Assembly (NCBI RefSeq): GCF_002355435.1
Contig: NZ_AP017313.1
Coordinates: forward strand, 5,766,001 to 5,830,000
Origin: Mucilaginibacter gotjawali
GTDB taxonomy: Bacteria; Bacteroidota; Bacteroidia; Sphingobacteriales; Sphingobacteriaceae
Reading direction: 5' to 3'
DNA length: 64,000 bases
Part shown: positions 14,502 through 23,607 of the stretch, piece by piece
How the letters are laid out: every line of letters starts with the position of its first letter
Position numbering within the stretch: the stretch's first letter is position 1
Translations under genes and position numbers: made by a program
Notes under the pieces: model-generated
Told to the model about the DNA's origin: nothing
Databases searched by the model: none
What the model saw: only the letters and a program-made list of their open reading frames with translations

Positions 14502-15794
14502 ATGCATATTTTTGATGCTTTTATTGGAAAATCCAACAAGGCAAAAATGATCAACAAGGGCAATAAACCATTACCTGGCACACATTTGGTTTGTGATTCT
14601 CTATGTCATTCAGGCAACAATGCCGGTTTACACACCAATGCCAGCCTCTTTAACCAGGTAAAAGATTTTTTCACAAAGATTTTAAGCACCTCCGACTGGC
14701 CGGCGCGCTGGCATTGCGGCACCTGGTCTGATTTTCATGGCTGGCTTTATATTTTGTCCGACCTTTCTATCTGGGCCGCTTATTTTGCCATTCCTGTGTT
14801 ATTGTATCGTATCGTACATAAACGCAGGGACCTGCCTTTTTTAAAAATATTCTGGCTGTTTATCGCCTTTATACTTTTATGCGGAACAACCCATTTGCTG
14901 GATGCCATGATATTTTGGTGGCCAGCTTACCGGTTAAGCGCGCTGATAAAGCTTGCGACTGGTTTAGTTTCAATTGTCACTGTTTTTGCATTGTATAAGA
15001 TCGTTCCGTTAATCAATAACCTGCGCACCCTGGCACAACTGGAAGCCCAGATCGACGAACGAAAAAAGGCAGAACAGGAAGCCCGTCATCAGCAGGTATT
15101 GAAACAGGCCACAGAAGAATTGATGGCTAAAAAGGATGAATTTATGAGCATTGCCAGTCATGAATTAAAAACACCAATAACAAGTGTAAAAGCATCATTG
15201 CAGCTTTTGCAAAGAATGGCCGCTAAGGATGAAGCGTTGCAGCAAACCCTGCCCTTTGTTAATAAAGCCGCAAAGCAGGTAGATAAACTTACAGATATCA
15301 TCCATGACTTGCTTGATGTAACCCGGATCCAGGCCGGAAAGCTTGAACTTAACCGAACAGAATTTAACCTGGCAGACCTTGTGAAAGAGTGTGTTGAACA
15401 ATGTGAACCTGAGAGATACGATAAAAAAATAAAAATTACGGGCGATGAGCAGATCCTGGTAAATGCCGACCGCAACCGGATTGAACAGGTAATAATTAAT
15501 TTGTTAACCAATGCCCTCAAATATTCACCGAAAGACGACAAAATAACCATTTCAATTGAACGCCAGGATAATAGTTTGGTTAAAGTTTCCGTTAAAGATA
15601 ATGGGATAGGCATACCGGGTGATAAAATTGAAAACATATTCGATCGATTTTACCGGGTTGAAAATAACTCGCCGCACCTTTCGGGTCTGGGCCTCGGTTT
15701 GTATATTTCGTCGGAGATCATTAAACGCCATGGCCGGGAAATAGGTGTTGAAAGCGCTCCCGGAAAAGGGTCCGATTTTTGGTTTACTTTGTAA
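14502..15794 (+). CDS. hybrid-free sensor histidine kinase with ETR1-like ethylene-binding membrane domain
   Basis: 430 residues. After a hydrophilic N-terminus, residues about 80-172 form three membrane helices that match the ethylene-binding domain of plant ETR1 and bacterial homologues: YILSDLSIWAAYFAIP in helix 1 (Asp87 equals ETR1 Asp25) and FIAFILLCGTTHLLD in helix 2 (Cys127 and His131 equal the copper ligands Cys65 and His69). Then comes a coiled linker, HisKA (IASHELKTPITSVKASLQLL, His220) and HATPase (NRIEQVIINLLTNALKYSP; VKDNGIGIPGDKI; GLGLGLYIS). No receiver domain and no response regulator nearby. The start may be the ATG at 14547 instead. Confidence 0.88.
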   Translation: MHIFDAFIGKSNKAKMINKGNKPLPGTHLVCDSLCHSGNNAGLHTNASLFNQVKDFFTKILSTSDWPARWHCGTWSDFHGWLYILSDLSIWAAYFAIPVLLYRIVHKRRDLPFLKIFWLFIAFILLCGTTHLLDAMIFWWPAYRLSALIKLATGLVSIVTVFALYKIVPLINNLRTLAQLEAQIDERKKAEQEARHQQVLKQATEELMAKKDEFMSIASHELKTPITSVKASLQLLQRMAAKDEALQQTLPFVNKAAKQVDKLTDIIHDLLDVTRIQAGKLELNRTEFNLADLVKECVEQCEPERYDKKIKITGDEQILVNADRNRIEQVIINLLTNALKYSPKDDKITISIERQDNSLVKVSVKDNGIGIPGDKIENIFDRFYRVENNSPHLSGLGLGLYISSEIIKRHGREIGVESAPGKGSDFWFTL

Positions 15795-15856
15795 TAATGT
15801 TTTAATTTTTAACTTTAGCCAACCTTTTAAAGGGGGCCATCTTTGATAAATAGTAA

Positions 15857-16591
15857 ATGATACGCCAATTCATATTTATTGTACTTTTTTTGCTTACAGC
15901 CAGTGCGGCTTTTGCACAGGACGAGCTTTCGGGCCGCGTATATGAAAACAAAACCAATGTTTTTTTACAGGGCGTAAAGGTTGAGGATCTGAAAACACAT
16001 ACCATGACCATGACCGGTAAGGATGGCAGCTTTACCATTAAGGCCGCTGTTGGTGATGTGATCTGCTTTTCGGTTTTTAGTTATAAACCCGATACGGTTT
16101 ATGTAGCCAATTTAAAATACATGCAGGTTTTTCTTGACTTAAGGCAAAATATGCTGGATGAAGTTAAGGTTACCAACCAGGAAATTAAAGGAAACGCCGG
16201 ATTTGCCCCGCAGGTTGAACGCGGGCCGCTTAACAGCCAAAGTGTTACCTATCAAACAGATGCCAACGGCGATTACAAAGGCGGTGTTAAGCTGCGTGTT
16301 TTTGACGGGGGGCCAACCCAAAAACAGCGTGAAAAAGCCGTAAATGATAAAGAAAAACAGAAACAGGGTATCCTGAAAATTTTCAATGCCGACTACCTGA
16401 AAAAATATTTGCCCATAACCGGGCAGGAGATGCAAAATTTCATCATCCTTTACATGCCCGACCCGGGTACCTTTTATGGTGAAACTTTTAACCTGGTAGC
16501 CTATCTTAATGGGTGTTATGAAGAATTTCAGAAGATCCCGCTGGAAGACAGGCAATCAAAGGAATACACCCAGCTAAAAAGCAGCAATTAA
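15857..16591 (+). CDS. secreted carboxypeptidase-like regulatory domain protein
   Basis: 244 residues with a signal peptide (MIRQFIFIVLFLLTASAAFA, cleavage before QDE). Residues about 22-105 are a CarboxypepD_reg-like beta-sandwich (LSGRVYENKTNVFLQGVKVE, DGSFTIKAAVGD, FSVFSYKPDTVYV) as found at the N-terminus of TonB receptors, but no plug or barrel follows. The C-terminal 120 residues are helical and charged with no known domain. Such proteins are common in Bacteroidota envelopes; role unknown. Its stop is seven bases from the convergent NHL gene. Confidence 0.75.
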   Translation: MIRQFIFIVLFLLTASAAFAQDELSGRVYENKTNVFLQGVKVEDLKTHTMTMTGKDGSFTIKAAVGDVICFSVFSYKPDTVYVANLKYMQVFLDLRQNMLDEVKVTNQEIKGNAGFAPQVERGPLNSQSVTYQTDANGDYKGGVKLRVFDGGPTQKQREKAVNDKEKQKQGILKIFNADYLKKYLPITGQEMQNFIILYMPDPGTFYGETFNLVAYLNGCYEEFQKIPLEDRQSKEYTQLKSSN

Positions 16592-16598
16592 TTAATCC

Positions 16599-18020
16599 TT
16601 ATTTTGAAAATGTTATTTTGCGGATCGCATTATTATACTGGTCGGCAACATAAACATTACCGTTTCCATCAACAGCTATTCCCTGCGGGTAATTGAACCT
16701 GGCCGTGGCTCCATCCCCATCTACATTTCCCGGGGCGTTTAAAGCGCCGGCCAGGTAATATAAAACACCGGCCGTGTTATATTCCATTATCCTGCCACCT
16801 TCATCAGCAATAAACAAATTGCCGCTGGCGTCAATAGTAATTGCTGAAGGATAGTTTAGCAGGGTGGTTTGTACCGGGTTACCAGCCAGCGTGGTTACTA
16901 CGCCCGCCGAAGTAATTTTCCGCAAAGCCGAATTACCCTGATCTGTTACGTACAAATTCCCTTTGCTGTCAACCGCTACGCCTGTTGGATTGTTAAAGAA
17001 AGCGGCAGCGCCTGTGGCATCAATAAAGCCTTTAACCTTATTGCCGGCAACTGTTTTGGTACGGCCGTTTGTTAAAATCTCGCGGATTACATTGTTCCCC
17101 CTGTCAGCTACAAAAACGTTCCCTGCTGCATCAACGGCAACACTTTCGGGGTTATTAAATACGGCAAGTGAGTCTGTAGTGCCTTTCCAGTTTGCAGTGT
17201 CTTTAGCGCCGTTGCGATAGCCAGCCACGCCGGTACCCGCATAGGTGCTCACTACGCCTGCAGGCGTTATTTTCCGGATCACATTGTTACCAAAATCAGC
17301 AACATATAAATTCCCCTGCGCATCAAACGCCTGGCCGTTGGGTGCATAAAATTCAGCTGAAAGCGCAGGCCCGTTTACCAGGCCGATACTTTGGTTACCT
17401 GCTATGGTAGTAGTTGTCCCGGTGGTTGAAAGCTTCCTGATCAAATCGTTAAAGGAGTCGGATACATAAACATTCCCGCTTGCATCAACTGATACACCCT
17501 GGGGATTATTGAACATGGCGCCTGTTAATGAGCCGTCAAGGTAACCCGCTGTTCCGGTGCCGGCAAATGTTGAAACCGTTGCTGCTATTGCCCCGGTACC
17601 GGTAGTTGTAAAGGTTAACACCCCTCCATAGCCAACGCCTGCTTCATTAATACAATAGGCCCTCAGGTAATAGGTGGTGTTTGCGGTAAGCCCTGTGAGT
17701 TTGCTTGTGAAAGATTTTAATGACGTGCCCGTTGCCTTTAATGTATCCGAAGTTTTGGTGTCAGAAGTGGTAGGCACTTTATTGGTTGAACTATAGCAAA
17801 CTCCGCTTGTGGTAACTGTACCATTTTCAGCATTTACCAATATGCCGCCACTTTGGGCAGTTGTTGCCGTAACGTTTATAATTACACCTGTAGTAGTAAC
17901 CAATGGTATGTTGGCATTAACTACGGTAGAAGTGGATTTTTTTGAACATCCGGTGTTTAGCGATATAAACAATAAAAAAGATGCAAATAATAAGATGCTG
18001 CGTAAGCCCGGGATTTTCAT
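16599..18020 (-). CDS. lipoprotein with six NHL repeats
   Basis: 473 residues. Lipoprotein signal with Cys25 in SLNTGCSKK. Residues about 40-140 form a fibronectin-like domain (YYLRAYCINEAGVGYGGVLT). The rest is six NHL repeats, each of the form F-N-x-P-x-G-V-A-V-D-x-x-G-N-V-Y-V-A-D followed by N-x-I-R-K-I, ending at the C-terminus; together they make a six-bladed propeller. Found on the cell surface, probably a binding or scaffold protein. No enzymatic residues seen. Confidence 0.85.
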   Translation of the reverse strand: MKIPGLRSILLFASFLLFISLNTGCSKKSTSTVVNANIPLVTTTGVIINVTATTAQSGGILVNAENGTVTTSGVCYSSTNKVPTTSDTKTSDTLKATGTSLKSFTSKLTGLTANTTYYLRAYCINEAGVGYGGVLTFTTTGTGAIAATVSTFAGTGTAGYLDGSLTGAMFNNPQGVSVDASGNVYVSDSFNDLIRKLSTTGTTTTIAGNQSIGLVNGPALSAEFYAPNGQAFDAQGNLYVADFGNNVIRKITPAGVVSTYAGTGVAGYRNGAKDTANWKGTTDSLAVFNNPESVAVDAAGNVFVADRGNNVIREILTNGRTKTVAGNKVKGFIDATGAAAFFNNPTGVAVDSKGNLYVTDQGNSALRKITSAGVVTTLAGNPVQTTLLNYPSAITIDASGNLFIADEGGRIMEYNTAGVLYYLAGALNAPGNVDGDGATARFNYPQGIAVDGNGNVYVADQYNNAIRKITFSK

Positions 18021-18140
18021 GCGAATAAACAGATAAAGGAGTAAAAGTTTTTAATCATACCACTATGCGTGAATACATTCAACTGCAATTATAGCCTTAA
18101 TATTGCTTGAATAGTACAAATTTAACAAATATTAACAAGC

Positions 18141-18221
18141 AAAAAGCTGAAAGCCTAAAGCGTAAAGTTTATTTTAATAAAGTTTAGAGCTTTAATCTTT
18201 CAGCGCTAAGCATTTAGCTTA
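18141..18221. repeat. facing clusters of AAAGCTGAAAGCCTAAAGCG units
   Basis: Left units AAGCTGAAAGCCTAAAGCGT (from 18145) face CTTTAATCTTTCAGCGCTAA (18190-18209) and AGCATTTAGCTT (18210-18221) with AAAGTTTATTTTAATAAAGTTT between. A hairpin-forming micro-repeat directly after carB. Confidence 0.6.
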
Positions 18222-18223
18222 TC

Positions 18224-21040
18224 TTACCGGCTCAAATACATTGATTTTTCCTTATACAGGTGCCTGAAATAAGGGTCCTGCAGGTTTGGGATAAAACGGA
18301 TGGCTTCGCCGGTAGATTTCATCTCAGGGCCAAGCTCTTTATTTACCTCGTGGAATTTATCGAAGGAGAAAACAGGCTCCTTAATGGCGTATCCCCATAG
18401 TTTGCGCTCGATGGTAAAATCTTTCAGTTTAGCTACGCCAAGCATACATTTTGCAGCGATATTGATATAAGGCACATCATAGGCCTTGGCGATAAAAGGA
18501 ACCGTACGTGACGCCCGCGGATTGGCTTCGATCACATAAACTTTATCATTTTTTATGGCAAACTGGATGTTTAACAAGCCCAGCACATTTAATGCTTTGG
18601 CAATCTTTACGGTATATTCTTCCATCTGGCTGATGGCGCTGTCTGACAGGTCGAACGGCGGCAATACAGCAAATGAATCGCCCGAGTGGATCCCGGCAGG
18701 CTCAATGTGTTCCATCATGCCGATAATATGTACCTCATCCCCGTCGCTGATGGAATCCGATTCAGCTTCCGAAGCGCGGTCAAGGAAGTGGTCAATCAAT
18801 ACACGGTTTCCCGGAAGGTTTCTTAATAAGCTTACTACAGCTTTCTCCAGATCTTCATCGTTAATCACGATGCTCATGCCCTGTCCGCCCAATACGTAAC
18901 TTGGCCGTACCAGTACCGGGTATCCTACCTGGTGGGCCACTTCCAGCGCTTCTTCGGCGCTTTCGGCTACACCATATTTTGGATAAGGAATATCAAGTTC
19001 TTTCAGCAGGTCCGAGAAACGGCCGCGGTCTTCAGCAATATCCATGTTATCAAAAGAGGTGCCGATGATTTTGATGCCATGCTCATGCATTTTTTCAGCC
19101 ATTTTTAAGGCTGTTTGCCCGCCCAGCTGAACAATTACACCATAAGGTTTTTCAAGTTCGATGATCTCGCGCACATGCTCCCAGTAAACCGGCTCAAAGT
19201 ACAGCTTGTCGGCCATATTGAAATCGGTTGAAACCGTTTCAGGGTTGCAATTGATCATGATGGCTTCGAAGCCTGATTCCTTCGCGGCCAGCAAGCCATG
19301 CACGCAGCTATAATCAAACTCAATGCCCTGGCCGATACGATTAGGGCCGGAGCCTAATACGATGATCTTTTTCTTATCAGATACGATGGATTCATTCTCC
19401 CCTTCGTAGGTGGAGTAATAATATGGCGTTTTAGCCGGGAACTCCGCAGCACAGGTATCCACCATTTTATAAACCCGGTGCATATTCAGGGCCTTGCGCC
19501 GCTGGTAAACATCCTCTTCGCTTACGTTGCCCAGGATATGAGCGATCTGCGTATCCGAAAATCCTTTTTGTTTCAGGGTAAATAAAAACTCTTCGGGGAT
19601 GTTATTTAATGAGTAGCGGCGCAATTCGTTTTCCAGGTTCACCACTTCCATTATCTGGTTTAAAAACCAGCGGTCAATTTTGGTGGCTTTACGTACCGAT
19701 TCAATCGGCACGCCTAAACTCAGTGCATCGTAAATATGGAAAAGCCTGTCCCAGCTCGGGTGTTCCAGGCTGTGCATAATTTCTTCCAGATTGCGGCTCT
19801 GGCGACCATCGGCGCCCAAGCCTGCACGGCCAATTTCCAAACTCTGACAAGCCTTTTGCAACGCTTCAATAAAGCTGCGGCCAATACCCATCACTTCACC
19901 TACCGATTTCATTTGCAGGCCAAGTTCGCGGTTGGCGCCCTTAAACTTATCAAAGTTCCAGCGTGGGATCTTCACGATCACATAATCAAGCGTAGGCTCA
20001 AAATAAGCCGAAGTGGTTTTGGTGATCTGGTTTTCAATTTCATCAAGGTTATAACCAATGGCCAGTTTGGCAGCAATTTTAGCAATGGGATAACCTGTTG
20101 CTTTTGATGCCAGTGCCGACGAACGCGAAACACGCGGGTTAATTTCGATGGCGATGATGGCTTCGTCGGCAGGGTTTACCGAGAATTGCACATTACATCC
20201 GCCGGCAAAATTACCGATGGCGCGCATCATTTTAATAGCCTGGTTCCGCATCGACTGGTAACAACGGTCGCTTAGTGTCATTGCAGGGGCAACGGTGATC
20301 GAGTCGCCGGTATGGATGCCCATCGGATCGAAGTTCTCGATCGAGCAGATGATGATCACATTGTCATTATTGTCGCGTAACAGCTCGAGCTCATATTCTT
20401 TCCAGCCCAGCACAGCTTGTTCCACCAAAACTTCGTGAGTTGGCGAGGCCTGCAGGCCCCGGCTTAAAGCGGCGTCAAAATCTTCTTTTTTATGCACGAA
20501 GCCTGCACCTTTACCACCCAAAGTATAGCTCGGACGGATCACCAGTGGGAAGCCGATCTCCTGTGCCGCTTCTTTCCCTTCTAAAAACGAGTTAGCTATT
20601 TTTGATTTGGCAACGCCTACGCCGATATCAACCATCAGCTGGCGGAAAGCCTCGCGGTTTTCGGTTTTTTCGATCGCCGCGATATCAACCCCAACAATCT
20701 TTACATCGTATTTTTCCCATAACCCTGCTTCAGCCGCTTCGATACAAAGGTTAAGCGCTGTTTGGCCGCCCATAGTTGGCAATACCGCGTCAATTTGTTG
20801 TTCCTTTAAAATCTTTTCAATGCTTTCAACGGTCAGGGGCAGCAGGTAAATGTGGTCGGCAATTACCTTATCCGTCATGATAGTCGCTGGGTTGCTATTG
20901 ATGATGGATACCGAGATCCCTTCTTCTTTCAAAGAGAGGGCCGCTTGTGAACCAGCATAGTCAAACTCGCAGGCCTGGCCTATAATAATAGGACCGGAAC
21001 CGATAATTAAAATGGATTTAATGGAGGTGTTTTTGGGCAT
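18224..21040 (-). CDS. carB: carbamoyl-phosphate synthase large subunit
   Basis: 938 residues with the two homologous ATP-grasp halves: first GSGPIIIGQACEFDYAGSQA and RPSYTLGGKGAGFV, second LGSGPNRIGQGIEFDYSCVH and VRPSYVLGGQGMSIV. It makes carbamoyl phosphate from bicarbonate, ammonia (from the CarA glutaminase) and two ATP, for pyrimidines and arginine. The chain ends about 135 residues earlier than the E. coli enzyme: the C-terminal allosteric (MGS-like) domain is missing, so control by UMP or ornithine is not expected; this is usual in Bacteroidota. carA is not adjacent in the window. Confidence 0.97.
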   Translation of the reverse strand: MPKNTSIKSILIIGSGPIIIGQACEFDYAGSQAALSLKEEGISVSIINSNPATIMTDKVIADHIYLLPLTVESIEKILKEQQIDAVLPTMGGQTALNLCIEAAEAGLWEKYDVKIVGVDIAAIEKTENREAFRQLMVDIGVGVAKSKIANSFLEGKEAAQEIGFPLVIRPSYTLGGKGAGFVHKKEDFDAALSRGLQASPTHEVLVEQAVLGWKEYELELLRDNNDNVIIICSIENFDPMGIHTGDSITVAPAMTLSDRCYQSMRNQAIKMMRAIGNFAGGCNVQFSVNPADEAIIAIEINPRVSRSSALASKATGYPIAKIAAKLAIGYNLDEIENQITKTTSAYFEPTLDYVIVKIPRWNFDKFKGANRELGLQMKSVGEVMGIGRSFIEALQKACQSLEIGRAGLGADGRQSRNLEEIMHSLEHPSWDRLFHIYDALSLGVPIESVRKATKIDRWFLNQIMEVVNLENELRRYSLNNIPEEFLFTLKQKGFSDTQIAHILGNVSEEDVYQRRKALNMHRVYKMVDTCAAEFPAKTPYYYSTYEGENESIVSDKKKIIVLGSGPNRIGQGIEFDYSCVHGLLAAKESGFEAIMINCNPETVSTDFNMADKLYFEPVYWEHVREIIELEKPYGVIVQLGGQTALKMAEKMHEHGIKIIGTSFDNMDIAEDRGRFSDLLKELDIPYPKYGVAESAEEALEVAHQVGYPVLVRPSYVLGGQGMSIVINDEDLEKAVVSLLRNLPGNRVLIDHFLDRASEAESDSISDGDEVHIIGMMEHIEPAGIHSGDSFAVLPPFDLSDSAISQMEEYTVKIAKALNVLGLLNIQFAIKNDKVYVIEANPRASRTVPFIAKAYDVPYINIAAKCMLGVAKLKDFTIERKLWGYAIKEPVFSFDKFHEVNKELGPEMKSTGEAIRFIPNLQDPYFRHLYKEKSMYLSR

Positions 21041-21136
21041 GTGCTTTTTTTATTGAGGAAAGCTGCCTTCGTGCGGAATTGCCGGCTTAAATTCTCCGAA
21101 ATTGTTTCCGCAATCCGGTATCTTCTTGTCGGGGTG

Positions 21137-21144
21137 CAAAGATA
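21137..21144 (-). promoter_or_regulatory. TATCTTTG -7 element of carB
   Basis: Minus-strand TATCTTTGC matches TAnnTTTG, 96 bases upstream of the carB ATG. No TTTG at the ideal -33 position, so the call is tentative. Confidence 0.45.
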
Positions 21145-21409
21145 CGCTTTGTAAGGGTATTTGGTGATTTTTTTTTGATTTTTTGGCAGGGTGGTTGATT
21201 GGGTTGAACTGACGGATATAGTGCATGGCATATCCAGTTAAAATTAGCCGAAATTTAATTCCATTGATATATAAAACAACGCAATTTTATTTTCAATTTT
21301 ATTTGATTACAATTTTTTGCAAGGCAATTTTTACTCAAAATTTAACATTAGCTTTATATCCGGCTATTGTGTTATTTATTGCCGGATAATCAAAAGAGAG
21401 AGCGTTTTT

Positions 21410-21940
21410 ATGAAAAGGAAGGTTTGGTTTATTTTACCTGCAATTACATTGATATTGAGCGGCTGTGCTATGCTTCAATCTGTTATTAAGTCGACCTTCC
21501 CGTATACCACAAATTTAGAGATCCCGCGGTCATCCGCTGTTGGCGTTGAAATTTCGGTAACCGGTATGGCCAATAGCTTCGACCAGGATTTTAAAAAAGA
21601 CGGCAATAATGCCGATAAAGTAAGCGAGGTAAGGATGGAATCAGCACGCGTTGAATCAAGAGAACCGCATGATTTTAATATCGGTAACCTCACTTCATTA
21701 AAAGTATTTATGTCAAAAGTCGACGGCACTGATGAGGTGCTGGTTGCGTCGCGTACGGATATAACCGCAGGATTGGGCAATGTGATGATACTGGATATAG
21801 ACAATACGCATCAGTTAGAAAAAATGGTGCGCCAGGAAAAAGTGCGCATCAGGATGGTTTATAAGCTGCGCAACCACATCAATGTTGACGCCCACCTGCA
21901 TATTGTGCTGGGCCTGGGTGCGGTGCCCTCCAGGAACTGA
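21410..21940 (+). CDS. hypothetical lipoprotein
   Basis: 176 residues from the ATG at 21410 (MKRKVWFILPAITLILSGCA), preceded by an A/G-rich stretch AAAGAGAGAG. An open frame continues 31 codons upstream but the lipobox LSGC fixes the start here. The mature part is predicted all-beta with a run of Asp/Lys (DQDFKKDGNNADK) and shows no recognised domain. Convergent with the TonB-like gene, stops two bases apart. Confidence 0.7.
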   Translation: MKRKVWFILPAITLILSGCAMLQSVIKSTFPYTTNLEIPRSSAVGVEISVTGMANSFDQDFKKDGNNADKVSEVRMESARVESREPHDFNIGNLTSLKVFMSKVDGTDEVLVASRTDITAGLGNVMILDIDNTHQLEKMVRQEKVRIRMVYKLRNHINVDAHLHIVLGLGAVPSRN

Positions 21941-21942
21941 TC

Positions 21943-22914
21943 TTAGTTGCCTAGTGAGAAACTGATGGGGATTTCGTAAACTACTCTAACAGGCCGGCCG
22001 TATTGTGTTCCCGGCAACCATAAAGGGCATTTTTTCATCACCCGCAAGGCTTCCAAGTCAATAGACGGGTAAACCCCTTTTTTTACTTTTATTTCAGACA
22101 GCCGGCCATCCTTTTCAACTACAAAACTCAAATGGACCACTCCCTGAATAACATTTTCCCGTGCATCATCAGGGTATTCTATATGGTTGCCCAGGTATTT
22201 GTAAAACGCTTCCAGACCGCCTTTATACTGAGGGGGAACGCCACGTGAACCTTTATAAACAGAAATGCTGCTATCTTTAAAAACAGCTGTACCGCTAACC
22301 AATATGCCATTGGCATAATTTTCGGTAAAATGGGCATTATTTTTATCGAATGAGCCTTTGCAAACACCGTCCCGTTTGCCGTTTTTTATGCCGCCTTCTT
22401 CCACCACTGTTTTAAACCCATCGTCAAAAACTTTGAAGTAGCCATTCCCGTTTTCAACCAGTTTATTACCCAGCGAATCGTTATTCATTTGTATCAGGTA
22501 ATTGCCTGTCGCATCGCTGTACATATCACCTTTTTCCGGGTAGTCTAATTGGAAATAAGGCTTGCCATTGGGGAAAAAATCAAACTCCGAACCTGTTTTA
22601 ACTCCTTTTGAATAAGTACAGGTACTTTTTCGGATGCCGCTTTCAAAAAATGTTGCACACTGCCCTTCGAGGTAGAACGGATCGGGCTTCGGGGTTTTTC
22701 CGATCAGCTTTCTTTTTCCACTCTTGTAATATTCGGTGACATTAAACAAAACCGTGCCGGAGTCCGGCTCGCTCACAAAGCGGAAATAATCTGCGCTGTC
22801 TTTATTGTTCACATACTTGCCGTCGTTTTTAAAATAGGAAATACTTACAATTTTTTGCTGGGCGGAACAAACCGAGGCTGCACACAAAAGGGCACTTATT
22901 AAAAACAGTTTCAT
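21943..22914 (-). CDS. TonB-like protein with MORN-type repeats
   Basis: 323 residues. Signal peptide MKLFLISALLCAASVCSAQQ. Residues about 60-210 contain repeats of the toxin-antitoxin/MORN type (YKSGKRKLIGK, FESGIRKSTCTYSKGVKTG, FFPNGKPYFQLDY, ENYANGILVSG). The C-terminal 90 residues are a TonB_C domain (YPDDARENVIQGVVHLSFVV, GRPVRVVYEIPISFSL). There is no N-terminal membrane anchor or Pro-rich arm, so it is not a canonical TonB; such periplasmic variants are frequent in Bacteroidota. Confidence 0.82.
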   Translation of the reverse strand: MKLFLISALLCAASVCSAQQKIVSISYFKNDGKYVNNKDSADYFRFVSEPDSGTVLFNVTEYYKSGKRKLIGKTPKPDPFYLEGQCATFFESGIRKSTCTYSKGVKTGSEFDFFPNGKPYFQLDYPEKGDMYSDATGNYLIQMNNDSLGNKLVENGNGYFKVFDDGFKTVVEEGGIKNGKRDGVCKGSFDKNNAHFTENYANGILVSGTAVFKDSSISVYKGSRGVPPQYKGGLEAFYKYLGNHIEYPDDARENVIQGVVHLSFVVEKDGRLSEIKVKKGVYPSIDLEALRVMKKCPLWLPGTQYGRPVRVVYEIPISFSLGN

Positions 22915-22945
22915 TTAAATAAATCAGGATTCAGGACGCACTAAT

Positions 22946-23296
22946 TTACTTAATTAATTTGTTATCCGCGTCCGGGAAAACCAAAATTGGCTGATAGTTA
23001 CGGGCCTCGTCCATTTCCATATAGGCGTACGACATAATGATCACAATATCACCTACCTGGGCCATACGTGCTGCAGCGCCGTTTAAACAAATGGTTCCGG
23101 TACCGCGTTCGCCTTTGATGATATAGGTTTCAAAGCGGGCGCCGTTGTTATTATTAACGATCTGTACTTTTTCGTTGGCAATCATGTTGGCGGCATCAAT
23201 CAGGTCCTCGTCAATTGTTATACTTCCTGCATAATTCAATTCAGCCTGCGTTATTTTAACACGGTGAATTTTTGATTTTAATACTTCAATGATCAT
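22946..23296 (-). CDS. panD: aspartate 1-decarboxylase (pyruvoyl-dependent)
   Basis: 116 residues. MIIEVLKSKIHRVKITQAEL followed by NYAGS: self-cleavage between Gly24 and Ser25 gives the pyruvoyl cofactor. Also present are ERGTGTICLNGAAARMAQVGD and DIVIIMSYAYM. It makes beta-alanine for pantothenate and CoA. The ATG is only four bases after a TATCTTTG box, suggesting a leaderless transcript. Confidence 0.97.
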   Translation of the reverse strand: MIIEVLKSKIHRVKITQAELNYAGSITIDEDLIDAANMIANEKVQIVNNNNGARFETYIIKGERGTGTICLNGAAARMAQVGDIVIIMSYAYMEMDEARNYQPILVFPDADNKLIK

Positions 23297-23300
23297 GGGA

Positions 23301-23308
23301 CAAAGATA
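23301..23308 (-). promoter_or_regulatory. TATCTTTG -7 element of panD
   Basis: Minus-strand TATCTTTG, exact consensus, ending four bases before the panD ATG, the same spacing as at trmD. Confidence 0.5.
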
Positions 23309-23420
23309 GAGATTAGAGACTGGAGATTAGAGGTTAGAAATAAAAAGTGATTTTTGGTTGATATTAAAAATTGTACAAACGGACATTTTTCTAATCTCTA
23401 ATCTCCAATCACTAATCTCT
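23307..23420. repeat. facing clusters of GATTAGAGACTGGAGATTAGAGG units
   Basis: Left cluster 23307-23338 (GATTAGAGACTGGAGATTAG); right cluster 23391-23420 (CTAATCTCTAATCTCCAATC) is its reverse complement in kind. The panD -7 box touches the left arm. Confidence 0.65.
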
Positions 23421-23431
23421 GCGAAGAAAAA

Positions 23432-23464
23432 TTTGCATTTTAAAACATAAATCACTTATCTTCG
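23432..23464 (+). promoter_or_regulatory. promoter upstream of greA
   Basis: TTTG at 23432-23435, a 21-base spacer and TATCTTCG at 23457-23464: a near-exact Bacteroidota promoter. Transcription would start about 23470, giving a 140-base leader before greA that includes the hairpin at 23480-23512. Confidence 0.6.
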
Positions 23465-23479
23465 TTCTACACATCAACG

Positions 23480-23520
23480 CAAGACTATGTAGGCAAGCCC
23501 AATATAGTCTTGTTTGTTTT
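23480..23520 (+). terminator. hairpin with T-rich tail in the greA leader
   Basis: CAAGACTAT (23480-23488) pairs perfectly with ATAGTCTTG (23504-23512) and is followed by TTTGTTTTTT. It looks like an intrinsic terminator or attenuator about 95 bases before greA. A second T run (eight T at 23557-23564) follows a GGGAGGGCGG segment. Confidence 0.55.
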
Positions 23521-23607
23521 TTGTGTGGCTGCGTCCTTCTTCAACAGGGAGGGCGGTTTTTTTTGGCAACCAATAGAACTAAATGTTAATTAATTAAATT
23601 GTGTGTT

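Noticed and set aside
21317..21409. Extended N-terminus for the lipoprotein at 21410-21940
   Set aside because: The ATG at 21410 is followed directly by a signal peptide with an LSGC lipobox; upstream codons would bury it.
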